A stretch of 6,365 bases of DNA. Source: an uncultured Lachnospiraceae bacterium (lineage in GTDB: Bacteria; Bacillota_A; Clostridia; Lachnospirales; Lachnospiraceae). The notes below the pieces were generated by a model. The model made no database searches, was not told where the DNA came from, and saw only the letters and a list, made by a program, of their open reading frames with translations. Where the stretch lies: positions 1 through 6,365 of the forward strand of contig CANOBT010000258.1 in the NCBI GenBank assembly GCA_947564305.1, in the 5' to 3' direction. Position numbers and translations under genes: made by a program. Below are positions 1 to 6,365 of the stretch, piece by piece (the first letter of the stretch is position 1; each line of letters begins with the position of its first letter).

Positions 1-114
1 TGTGTGTACACGTCACGAATAATACAAATCTATAAAGGTGCACCGCAAGTTTACACGATATCTACATAAATAATACCACCTCTTTCGCATTGCACCAAAA
101 TGCATCTTATGAAA
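1..114. other. Non-coding stretch downstream of gajB, at the window edge
   Basis: I see no supportable gene here. The stretch contains two perfect 8-base palindromes, GTGTACAC at 4-11 and GGTGCACC at 37-44. On the minus strand it also has a weak GCATT/AATGC inverted repeat shortly after the gajB stop. Nothing has a T-tract, so no convincing terminator for gajB is visible. A purine-rich AGAGGTGG on the minus strand resembles a ribosome binding site, but the ATG after it is followed at once by TAG. It may lead into a gene or element end beyond the left edge. Confidence 0.5.
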
Positions 115-1710
115 TTATTCCCAAGTTACATCGCGTCGGCGTTCAGAGAGCCCAGTTTTAGATAGAAATGGTGATGGTTCAGCCTTTACAAAATCGCCTT
201 GTTTACTTCTATACCTCATTGAGCCATTCATCAGATAGCAAACATCAATTGCGCGTGTTACACCTACATAATGTAAGTTTAAATCTTGCAGTTGTGCGGC
301 TGCATTGCCATATTCATTTGGCAGAATCCATTTATACAAATCCATGTGAAATACAATATTAAATTCTAGCCCTTTTGACTTATGTAGCGTCATAAGGTTT
401 ATTTCATTTTCTGCTGCAGGAATATAACTATTTAATAATTTGTCATCCGTTAATACTTGATTTAGCATGGCAATTGCAGATTTACTTTTCTTTTTAGGAT
501 AAACCAGCTGTGCTAAGTCTATAATATCGGACTCTACAGAAGAAATAGCATCCCGATGACAAGTAAAGATTCTCTGACAAAGGACGAGTGCTTTGTGATA
601 TTTTACAGATTCTAATTCATCAGGAAAAAGTTGTTCGGCATAATCAACAGCAAAAACATTCTCATCAAAGCGTGCAGAAATTATGTCACGAAAAAGGCGC
701 CCCCATTCAGAGTTATCTCGATCCAACGGGGTATCCGTAAAAGTTTTATGAGATGTTTTCAGGACAGAATCCAACAAATGCACAATACCATTATTTCTGC
801 ATAAAATCGCCACATTATTGTTATGCTTTACACCATATTTTTCTTTGATGGCAGATAGATTCTGATCAATTTTCTCGGCAATATTTTTTTCGTTCCCAGC
901 AACGGAAACCCTAAAAACACGTTTATCTTCATAAATCTCTTTTGATGCATTAAAGAGGCATAGCGAATATTCTGAAATACTTGGATGACAGCGATGATTC
1001 TTATTTAATTCAATATGCTTAAAATTTTTTTGCCCAATCAAAGAGATCAAGTATTTAGGGAAGCGGTTTGAAAAACCATAAATTGCTTGGTTAATATCGC
1101 CAACAGCAATACCAGTTAACCCGTTATCTACTAACAATAAAAATATCGCGTGTTGTATTTTTCCGCAATCCTGATATTCATCAATGAAAATATGTGTATA
1201 CCGTGCTTTCATGTAATTCAATGCGCCAGATACATTTTTTAAAATATATAAGGCAATTTCTCCTGAAATTTCCAAAAATATTTTCCCCTCACTAAGAGCA
1301 GATAACAGTAGAGATTCTTGCTCTGGGGTAAGATTGCCATTGATATTATTTAATTCAGAATAACTAGGATCATCTTTCAGCGTATTGACGACTTCATATT
1401 CTGGCATTAGGCAAGTCAGATGACTTGCGAAAGGAATTATAATTTGTGAAATGTAGAACTTGTCAATTGTCCCAAAGAACGATTGCTTTGGTTCAACTCC
1501 GCGTTGTTTACAACGTCTTTTGAGTTCGTCGCTGGCTTTGTTTGTAAATGAAATCGCTATAATCCCTTGATAACTCGGCAATGATGGCATGATATTTGCG
1601 ATTTTTTCAACCACTGTAAAAGTTTTGCCTGAACCTGGCTTTGCCGTTACAACAATGTTTCCGGTATGTTCTAGTACTTCCATCTGTTCCTGTGTAGGTT
1701 CTTTATTCAT
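115..1710 (-). CDS. gajB: Gabija protein GajB, UvrD/Rep-like superfamily 1 helicase
   Basis: Second component of the Gabija anti-phage system. In characterised Gabija, GajB is a UvrD-like nucleotide-hydrolysing subunit that binds the GajA nuclease in a large complex and helps activate it during phage DNA replication. The 531-aa product shows the superfamily 1 motifs in order: Gln of PTQEQ near residue 9, Walker A AKPGSGKT at 23-30, motif Ia SFTNKAS at 54-60, Walker B DEYQD at 177-181, GDINQAIYGF at 204-213, NHRCHP near 238-243, TPLDR at 327-331, HKSKGLEF at 443-450 and YVGVTRA at 481-487 with the arginine finger Arg486. A PSPFL motif near the C terminus is like the PSRFL of UvrD relatives. 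GTIDKF at 80-85 and TPLDR match what I recall of Bacillus GajB, which is somewhat shorter (about 494 aa). The ATG at 1710 overlaps the gajA end by 8 bases. A TTG at 1734 in the same frame is possible but has no good ribosome binding site. Pairing with gajA makes GajB far likelier than a housekeeping helicase. Confidence 0.93.
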   Translation of the reverse strand: MNKEPTQEQMEVLEHTGNIVVTAKPGSGKTFTVVEKIANIMPSLPSYQGIIAISFTNKASDELKRRCKQRGVEPKQSFFGTIDKFYISQIIIPFASHLTCLMPEYEVVNTLKDDPSYSELNNINGNLTPEQESLLLSALSEGKIFLEISGEIALYILKNVSGALNYMKARYTHIFIDEYQDCGKIQHAIFLLLVDNGLTGIAVGDINQAIYGFSNRFPKYLISLIGQKNFKHIELNKNHRCHPSISEYSLCLFNASKEIYEDKRVFRVSVAGNEKNIAEKIDQNLSAIKEKYGVKHNNNVAILCRNNGIVHLLDSVLKTSHKTFTDTPLDRDNSEWGRLFRDIISARFDENVFAVDYAEQLFPDELESVKYHKALVLCQRIFTCHRDAISSVESDIIDLAQLVYPKKKSKSAIAMLNQVLTDDKLLNSYIPAAENEINLMTLHKSKGLEFNIVFHMDLYKWILPNEYGNAAAQLQDLNLHYVGVTRAIDVCYLMNGSMRYRSKQGDFVKAEPSPFLSKTGLSERRRDVTWE

Positions 1711-3457
1711 GATTTGGGTGAGTCCTTTCTTCAACGGCCTGCTTAAGTATCATTAGAGGTTTCGTAATTTTATTGCCATCAAGTGTCTTTAAAGCCGCAT
1801 GATGTTCCGATAAAAAACCAAGCATATTTTCAGCTTTTTTAGTCTGCATGACTTTCACAAGTGTATCAACTTTCTTTTTGCCATAATATTGAAAAAGTTC
1901 TTCCTGCAAAGGACTATTAGCCAAATCATTTTCTAAATCGATATCGGACAGAAACATTCCAAATAACTCAGCCTGTTCTTTAATGTGCGCATTTAAATCA
2001 TTGGCTACCGCTGGAGCTTCGGTTTCATATTGCCATTCATTTTCAGCTTTATGATCCGACCAATATTGCAATAACGAGTTATTTTGATCAGCAACGAGTT
2101 CCAGAATGCCTATAATGCGAGAAACTCCCGCATAATAGTGCATAGTGGGAGATTTTGTGGGTTTAGAAAAAATATCATTGTCGGTCCTAAGTACCCACGG
2201 AATATTTAATGCGTTACAAACCGCAATGTACGGTTTAAAACCTATCCCCTCAACTGACAGGATAGATAGATTATGGCGATCTAAATCAACATCGAGTTCT
2301 TGAGCTAATGATGTATAAAACAGTACTTCCGAGGTTCCTTCTACAAGAAAAACTCCATTTGAAAAGAATGTTTCTGAGGATAGCACGTTAAGACGATAGC
2401 CGAACTCATCAAAAATTTCTTTCAACATCGGATTACAGCCTCCACAAGCTGCATAGGTAAACTTATTTTTAGAATAAAGCCGCACCATGTTTTCCGGTTT
2501 AAACCGTGAGGCAATATGTGGCGAGTGTGAAGTTATAAACACTTGGTCATCGAACTTATTTTGGATGTACTCTGATAATTTTCGTTGCTGATGTGGATGT
2601 AGGTGAGCTTCAGGCTCTTCAATTGCATAAAAAGTAACATGATCCACATTCTTTTGAATATTCTGCTTTGCAATCCAAGTAGCCAGGAAAATTTGATTAT
2701 TTCTACCATCCCCACCTATTGCTAAAGGATTTTCTTCTGAAGAATATGCTAAAACTAAACCGTCTAACAATTTTTCCGCGCTACTCTCACCAGCAATAAA
2801 CTGAACTGATTGATCTGTGTTGTGAATGGACAGATCAGACAACTCTTTGTTCACTTGTTCTAGAGCTGTAGAAACATAGTTCAACGAACTGACTTTTGTG
2901 TTTATAGTATTCAGATCATTTTGAATAGCTGTTGTTTTTTCATCATCTTCTTGCGCTATTTCAACGGTTCGTTTATCTTTTGCAAGTGTTAACATCTGAT
3001 TCCGTTCGCGCTTTAAAAAAGAAAATAGATCACGATTAGTGTCAACATATTGCATGTTCAATCTTTTAATATAATGACGGCTAGGGAATTCTTCTAAAGT
3101 CTTCTCGTTGAATCCCATAAAAATTCTATATGATCCGTCTTTTGTGTTTGAGTAACGAATCATAGTAACACCGTCTTTTATGGAGCCACTGAATGTACTT
3201 AAAAGGCAATCCTCTACTACATCAGAAATTGTAACAGTGATTTCAATCTCATTGGCCCTGGAATAAGCATTATAATCACTATCGGCCAACTCCAAATCAT
3301 GTTCATTAAGTGATTTATCAAATAAAAGTCTTAGAGCATAAAGGAGGTTAGTCTTTCCCACATCATTTGCTCCAATAATCAAAGTTTTTGATTGAAAAGT
3401 TATTTCCTCGTCGTCAAAATTCCGAAAACCTTTAATATGTATTTTATCTATTTTCAT
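1703..3457 (-). CDS. gajA: Gabija protein GajA, OLD-family ATPase-TOPRIM DNA endonuclease
   Basis: Nuclease component of Gabija. Known GajA is a sequence-specific DNA-nicking enzyme, held inactive by cellular nucleotides and released when phage replication depletes them. This 584-aa protein is close to the roughly 578 aa of the Bacillus protein. The N-terminal ATPase half has Walker A GANDVGKT with Lys35, a signature-like GGDGRNNQ at 248-255, Walker B FYAIEEPEAHLHP at 276-288 and a switch histidine in ITSHSPH, His311. The C-terminal TOPRIM half has the metal-binding glutamate in VEGTSE (Glu373), TDND at 425-428, DIDLENDL at 505-512 (Asp507, Asp511) and a lysine pair in QTKKAENM (Lys540/541). 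These correspond to the glutamate, aspartates and lysine needed for cleavage in studied GajA, so the enzyme should be active. The start is the ATG at 3457, preceded by AGGAG at 7 nt. An open frame runs upstream to a TTG at 3544, but that extension has no family-like sequence and lies within the leader. gajB overlaps its 3' end. Confidence 0.94.
   Translation of the reverse strand: MKIDKIHIKGFRNFDDEEITFQSKTLIIGANDVGKTNLLYALRLLFDKSLNEHDLELADSDYNAYSRANEIEITVTISDVVEDCLLSTFSGSIKDGVTMIRYSNTKDGSYRIFMGFNEKTLEEFPSRHYIKRLNMQYVDTNRDLFSFLKRERNQMLTLAKDKRTVEIAQEDDEKTTAIQNDLNTINTKVSSLNYVSTALEQVNKELSDLSIHNTDQSVQFIAGESSAEKLLDGLVLAYSSEENPLAIGGDGRNNQIFLATWIAKQNIQKNVDHVTFYAIEEPEAHLHPHQQRKLSEYIQNKFDDQVFITSHSPHIASRFKPENMVRLYSKNKFTYAACGGCNPMLKEIFDEFGYRLNVLSSETFFSNGVFLVEGTSEVLFYTSLAQELDVDLDRHNLSILSVEGIGFKPYIAVCNALNIPWVLRTDNDIFSKPTKSPTMHYYAGVSRIIGILELVADQNNSLLQYWSDHKAENEWQYETEAPAVANDLNAHIKEQAELFGMFLSDIDLENDLANSPLQEELFQYYGKKKVDTLVKVMQTKKAENMLGFLSEHHAALKTLDGNKITKPLMILKQAVEERTHPNHE
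1723..1728 (-). promoter_or_regulatory. Ribosome binding site of gajB, inside the gajA 3' end
   Basis: AAAGGA lies within the end of gajA, 12 nt before the ATG of gajB. That spacing is longer than usual. With the 8-base overlap of the two genes (ATG at 1710, gajA TAA at 1705-1703), it suggests that gajB is translated by ribosomes finishing gajA, which would tie the two subunits' amounts together. The coupling is inferred; the site and overlap are seen. Confidence 0.55.
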
Positions 3458-3464
3458 CTTAACA

Positions 3465-3469
3465 CTCCT
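3465..3469 (-). promoter_or_regulatory. Strong ribosome binding site deciding the gajA start
   Basis: AGGAG sits 7 nt before the ATG at 3457. This near-ideal site fixes the start at the methionine that begins MKIDKIHIKGFRNF, the usual N terminus of OLD-type ATPases. It rules out the longer open frame that starts at TTG 3544. Confidence 0.88.
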
Positions 3470-3579
3470 AACCAATAAACAGTGTAATTTTATTCTGGAA
3501 TTTTCGTAAACGGAATAGCTGCTTAAGACAGAAGACCTAAACAATTTTCCAAGTGAATGTCTCTATTCATCACAACTCA

Positions 3580-3608
3580 ATTATACCAGATTTTTCATCT
3601 GTATGCAA
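3580..3608 (-). promoter_or_regulatory. Predicted sigma-A promoter of the gajAB operon
   Basis: A perfect -10 box TATAAT (3580-3585) is extended upstream by TG in the TGnTATAAT form. A partial -35, TTGCAT (3603-3608), lies 17 bases away. An extended -10 compensates for a weak -35. Transcription would begin near 3573 and give a leader of about 115 nt before gajA. The promoter lies just past the terminator hairpin that follows the recombinases, so the defence genes would be expressed independently. The spacer contains a perfect inverted repeat. This is prediction from sequence only. Confidence 0.72.
3587..3601. repeat. Inverted repeat in the promoter spacer, candidate operator
   Basis: CAGAT-TTTTC-ATCTG is a perfect 5-base inverted repeat with a 5-base centre. 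It fills 15 of the 17 bases between the -10 and -35 boxes of the gajAB promoter, with one base free on each side. A dimeric repressor or a MerR-like activator often binds in this position. No regulator gene is present in the window, so a role as an operator is only a possibility. Confidence 0.4.
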
Positions 3609-3616
3609 ACATATGG

Positions 3617-3644
3617 AAAAGCCCACGGAACCTCCGTAGGCTTT
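3617..3644 (-). terminator. Hairpin terminator after the recombinase genes
   Basis: On the minus strand AAAGCC-T-ACGGA pairs with TCCGT-G-GGCTTT around a GGT loop. This 12-pair stem has one U-G wobble and is followed by TTTT (the run including the stem end) and then CC. On the plus strand the wobble becomes a C-A mismatch, so the hairpin favours minus-strand transcripts. It lies about 47 bases past the recombinase stop and just before the gajAB promoter. The U-tract is short, so termination may be partial and allow some read-through into gajA. Confidence 0.72.
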
Positions 3645-3659
3645 AAATTATAAGTTACT

Positions 3660-3674
3660 CACAGCTAGACTGTG
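3660..3674. repeat. Short inverted repeat after the recombinase stop
   Basis: CACAG-CTAGA-CTGTG is a perfect 5-base inverted repeat with a 5-base centre, 16 bases beyond the end of the recombinase gene. It has no T-tract, so it is not a terminator by itself. It could be a small RNA hairpin protecting the mRNA end or a protein-binding site. No role can be assigned. Confidence 0.35.
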
Positions 3675-3690
3675 CATTGCTAAAGTACGG

Positions 3691-5310
3691 TCATGTTGTT
3701 TTAGATATTTTTGTTTTTTCTGACATCTGTATCAAGACTTCCGTCCCGTCCCGGAATAAGAATGCCAGTTTTCTATCGGTACATACTGTGACGGACTCAA
3801 CCATGGAATTCCACAAATCAAGGTCAAACTCTTCCAGGATATCCCCGCATTTCCGTAGCTTATCCAGGCAGCGGCGGATTTGCTCCTTCCTGCCTGATTG
3901 TGACAGAAGCTCTTTTTGTATAGCCTTGATTTCTTCCTCAGCCTTTTTACATTCTGCATCCAGTTCAGAAAAGCGGCGGTTATATTCTTCCTGATCTTGG
4001 ATTTGACGGGTATTTTCCTCCATATAGCGGCGGAGATTATCCATCAGCCCATCATGTTTAGTTTGGGCTTCTGTCATCTGCGCTTCCAGCTTTGTGGTAT
4101 CTGCCAGTAGTGGCAACATTTCCTCAAACCGGGCAATATATTGTTCTTTATCACCCAGCATTTGGTTAAACGCCTCCACAAATGCCGTTTCGATGGCAGA
4201 CTCATCCAGATTGGGGGTGGAACACATTGTTTCTGCTTCATATTTCTGGTTGCAGCGCCAGATATATTTGCGGTGCTTGCTGTTGCTGTGCCAGACCTTC
4301 CGCCCATAGTAGCCGCCACATTCTCCGCATATGATTTTGGCTGTAAATGGGCTGCTCCGGTGCAGCTGCCGCCTGTTAGGTCGTCGCCGCTCAATTTCCT
4401 GTTGTACCAGATCAAAGGTTTCTGGATCTATGATTGCTGGGTGGGAATCTTTGATATAGTATTGCGGTACTTCACCGCGGTTCTTTTTGCTTTTCTTGGT
4501 CAGAAAATCGGCAGTATAGGTTTTTTGGAGCAGGGCATCGCCTTTATATTTTTCGTTAGTAAGGATGCTCACAATAGTAGAGGCGCTCCATTTTTCTTTA
4601 CCTCTTGGCGTTGGTATCCCACATTTGGTAAGGTGGTCGGCAATCGCACGGATAGTTTTACCTTCCAAGAATAGCTGGTAGATTTTCCGGACAATTTTAG
4701 CTTCTTCCTCCACAATTTGTAAAATACCGTCATCGCCTTTTTTGTAGCCGAGAAAGTATTTATACGCAAGGGAGAACCTGCCTTCTTCCATACTGCGGCG
4801 TTTTCCCCAGGTCACATTCTCAGAGATCGAACGGCTTTCCTCCTGTGCCAGGCTGCTCATAATAGTAATCATCACCTCGCCTTTGGCATCCAGCGTGTAG
4901 ATGTTTTCTTTCTCAAAATATACTTCCACATTTTTCTCTTTCAGCTTGCGGACGGTGGTCAGCGTATCGACTGTATTTCGGGCAAAGCGGCTGATAGATT
5001 TTGTGAGGATCAGGTCAATCCTGCCGCTAAGTGCATCCGCAACCATCCGGTTAAACCCTTCACGTTTTTTGGTATTCGTGCCGGAGATGCCTTCGTCCGT
5101 ATATACATTGACAAACTCCCATTCCGGATTGCTTTGGATATGCCGGGTGTAAAACTCAACCTGTGCTTCATAACTGGATAGCTGTTCATCAGAGTCGGTA
5201 GAAACCCGGGCATAAGCCGCTACACGCTTTTTCTGTTTAGCAGTATCCGCTATGGCCGGATGCAGGCTGTTCCTGCTTTCTATTTTGTGGACGATTCTTG
5301 CACCAGTCAT
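3691..5310 (-). CDS. Large serine recombinase with zinc ribbon and coiled coil
   Basis: Site-specific DNA integrase/excisionase of the large serine recombinase family, 539 aa and full length. The resolvase domain begins near residue 29 with YARVSTDSDEQ, which holds the catalytic Ser37. DEGISGT (72-78), REGFNRM (83-89), TKSISRFARN (103-112) and AQEESRSISEN (155-165) follow. A recombinase DNA-binding domain spans about 185-300 and includes GIPTPRG and the LTNEKYKGD motif. The zinc ribbon has Cys328, Cys331, Cys353 and Cys363. A charged stretch from about 395 to 475 is a likely coiled coil, the part that controls synapsis and directionality in this family. The ATG at 5310 has AAAGGAG 6 nt upstream and overlaps the preceding recombinase's TGA as ATGA. 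The enzyme forms a covalent phosphoserine link while exchanging strands between attachment sites, probably to move the element carrying Gabija. Its target site is unknown. Confidence 0.92.
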   Translation of the reverse strand: MTGARIVHKIESRNSLHPAIADTAKQKKRVAAYARVSTDSDEQLSSYEAQVEFYTRHIQSNPEWEFVNVYTDEGISGTNTKKREGFNRMVADALSGRIDLILTKSISRFARNTVDTLTTVRKLKEKNVEVYFEKENIYTLDAKGEVMITIMSSLAQEESRSISENVTWGKRRSMEEGRFSLAYKYFLGYKKGDDGILQIVEEEAKIVRKIYQLFLEGKTIRAIADHLTKCGIPTPRGKEKWSASTIVSILTNEKYKGDALLQKTYTADFLTKKSKKNRGEVPQYYIKDSHPAIIDPETFDLVQQEIERRRPNRRQLHRSSPFTAKIICGECGGYYGRKVWHSNSKHRKYIWRCNQKYEAETMCSTPNLDESAIETAFVEAFNQMLGDKEQYIARFEEMLPLLADTTKLEAQMTEAQTKHDGLMDNLRRYMEENTRQIQDQEEYNRRFSELDAECKKAEEEIKAIQKELLSQSGRKEQIRRCLDKLRKCGDILEEFDLDLWNSMVESVTVCTDRKLAFLFRDGTEVLIQMSEKTKISKTT

Positions 5311-6365
5311 TGCTTTCTCCTTTCTGCTTGCCGCCGGGCGTTTTCCCGCGCCTTTTGTTTCATCTCGGGTGTCCAGCTTTCCCGGCGGGATTTATGCTGC
5401 CAGGCTACTTCTTCGGTGTGCCCATCACGGAATGCGTAAACCAGACAGTAGTGCTTTGGTACGCGGATTTCTTTAATTTGTTTCGTAAGTGTTTCACGGT
5501 CAAAACCTGTTACGCCTAAAATTTCTGCAGTTTTGGTGATTAAAATGTTTTCTGGTATCTGCTGCGCAGGGCAGGCATTTTTGCCGCGGGTATTGAATGT
5601 AGAGCAGCACCATACCGGCTTTTCGCATTTCTTCCCGGCATTGGCGATCTTATGGCGGAAATTCTTGCCGCACAGCCCGCAGCGGATCAGGCCCGTAAAA
5701 AGGGTTCTCCTGTGCGGATTTCTGGTTATGCCAAACTTTTTGATCCGGCGCTCCAGTTCCTGCTGTGTCTGCTCAAAAACCTCCCTGCTTATGATAGGAT
5801 CGTGGCTGTTTTCTACAAAGTACTGCGGCAGCTCCCCACGGTTTTTTACGTTTTTCTTGCTGATGTGGTCTAGACGGTAATACTTCTGCAAAAGAAGGTC
5901 GCCTGTGTATTTCTCATTGTGGAGGATGTTGCTGATGGTGGTTTCACTCCATAAACCGCCGCGTTTGGCAGGGATACCTGCATGGTTCAGTTTTTTAATA
6001 ATGGCGTTGAATCCCATACCGGAAAGGAAATCCGTAAATATCTGTCGGACGATTTCAGCTTCTTCCGGGACTATATGGAACGTCCCGTCCTTAAAACGGT
6101 AGCCCAATGCATCGCCGTTGGTAGCCCGCCCCTGCTCAAACAGCTTGCGGACGCGCCATTTCTGGTTTTCTGAAGCGCAACGGCTTTCTTCCTGTGCAAA
6201 CGAAGCCAGGAGCGTCAGCATCAGCTCACCGTCTGTACTTAAGGTATGGATATTTTCTTTTTCAAAATAAACGTCGATTTCCAAGGATTTGAGTTCACGC
6301 ACTGCTGACAGCAGGGTTACGGTATTCCGCGCGAACCGGGTCAGTGATTTGGTGATCACCATGTC
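5307..6365 (-). CDS. Large serine recombinase, N terminus cut by the window edge
   Basis: The frame stays open to the window edge, where the visible protein starts at Asp of DMVITKSLTRFARN. That aligns with residue 99 of the downstream recombinase, so about 100 residues, including the catalytic serine, lie outside. The visible 352 residues hold the end of the resolvase domain (VYFEKENIHTL, FAQEESR), the recombinase domain (GIPAKRGG, ILHNEKYTGD) and a zinc ribbon (CGLC, then WCC and ACPAQ). The protein is related to its neighbour but distinct: after the ribbon it lacks the long coiled coil, and ends in a short strand region (HYCLVYAFRDG) and a basic tail, SRRESWTPEMKQKARENAR. The ATGA overlap with the next gene implies co-translation and action as a pair. 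The shorter subunit may need the partner's coiled coil for synapsis; this is inference. The methionine at 6362 lies inside the catalytic domain and is not the true start. Confidence 0.88.
   Translation of the reverse strand, partial: DMVITKSLTRFARNTVTLLSAVRELKSLEIDVYFEKENIHTLSTDGELMLTLLASFAQEESRCASENQKWRVRKLFEQGRATNGDALGYRFKDGTFHIVPEEAEIVRQIFTDFLSGMGFNAIIKKLNHAGIPAKRGGLWSETTISNILHNEKYTGDLLLQKYYRLDHISKKNVKNRGELPQYFVENSHDPIISREVFEQTQQELERRIKKFGITRNPHRRTLFTGLIRCGLCGKNFRHKIANAGKKCEKPVWCCSTFNTRGKNACPAQQIPENILITKTAEILGVTGFDRETLTKQIKEIRVPKHYCLVYAFRDGHTEEVAWQHKSRRESWTPEMKQKARENARRQAERRKQ
5317..5323 (-). promoter_or_regulatory. Ribosome binding site of the downstream recombinase
   Basis: AAAGGAG lies within the last codons of the upstream recombinase, 6 nt before the ATG at 5310. 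It supports that start and, with the ATGA overlap, tight translation of both recombinases from one mRNA. Confidence 0.85.

Noticed and set aside
168..362. Plus-strand open frame opposite gajB
   Set aside because: It lies wholly within a motif-complete gajB on the other strand, with no recognisable domain; it is a shadow frame.
3487..3515. Second promoter, TAAAAT (3487-3492) with TTCCGT (3510-3515) 17 bases upstream, nearer to gajA
   Set aside because: The -35 is poor and no extended -10 is present. In an AT-rich leader such a match is expected by chance, and the upstream TGnTATAAT is much better.
3458..3544. N-terminal extension of GajA from TTG at 3544
   Set aside because: It lacks a ribosome binding site, is unlike OLD-family N termini, and lies in the leader. 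The ATG at 3457 has AGGAG at the right distance.
3523..3570. A 15-codon leader peptide (MNRDIHLENCLGLLS) in the gajA leader
   Set aside because: Its ATG falls only a few bases after the predicted transcription start, leaving no room for a ribosome binding site, and there is no attenuator-like hairpin after it.
3677..3994. 105-codon plus-strand open frame across the recombinase 3' end
   Set aside because: It is antisense to the coiled-coil region of the recombinase, is Ser-rich, and has no identifiable domain.
4141..4674. 177-codon plus-strand open frame opposite the complete recombinase
   Set aside because: Its hydrophobic and Phe-rich product is what the reverse strand of a Lys/Glu-rich recombinase gene gives, and there is no ribosome binding site or family match.
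5307..6362. Upstream recombinase as a complete 351-aa gene starting at the Met at 6362
   Set aside because: That methionine is in the middle of the resolvase domain, two residues before TKSLTRFARN, and the frame stays open to the window edge, so the gene is truncated by the window and not by mutation.

Overview
The window holds four genes, all read leftwards on the minus strand. In transcription order they are a large serine recombinase cut by the right edge, a second complete large serine recombinase, gajA and gajB. The first pair is typical of the site-specific recombination module of an integrative element. The second pair is a complete two-gene Gabija anti-phage defence system. No rRNA, tRNA, CRISPR array or phage structural gene is visible. 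The sequence suggests a low-GC Gram-positive host, probably an anaerobic gut-type Clostridia. The reasons are strong AGGAG-type ribosome binding sites, a TGnTATAAT promoter, and tandem recombinases of a style common on mobile elements of that group. No genus can be named from this evidence.

Right half (3691-6365): two recombinase genes overlap by 4 bases (ATGA) and are almost certainly co-translated. The upstream protein has lost its first hundred or so residues, including the catalytic serine, to the window edge. The downstream protein is complete at 539 aa. It has the resolvase domain, the recombinase DNA-binding domain, a four-cysteine zinc ribbon and a long coiled coil. The upstream partner has the same layout but replaces the coiled coil with a short basic tail. 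Two differently built, coupled recombinases suggest a cooperating pair that excises and inserts the element.

Junction (3458-3690): this stretch of about 230 bases carries a small inverted repeat just after the recombinase stop and a strong hairpin that can act as a minus-strand terminator. A good sigma-70/sigma-A promoter follows, with a perfect inverted repeat centred in its spacer. A leader of about 115 nt then runs to a strong ribosome binding site for gajA. The defence operon therefore appears to be transcribed separately from the recombinases.

Left half (115-3457): gajA encodes an OLD-family ATPase plus TOPRIM nuclease of 584 aa, and gajB a UvrD/Rep-like helicase of 531 aa. Their ends overlap by 8 bases. 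Every key motif of both enzymes is present, so the system looks intact. This half looks more AT-rich than the recombinase half, which fits cargo of separate origin joined to the recombination module. The last 114 bases at the left edge show no supportable gene.

The system itself is a described one (Gabija). What deserves a second look is its position directly behind a coupled recombinase pair, the possible operator in its promoter, and the two recombinases' divergent tails.
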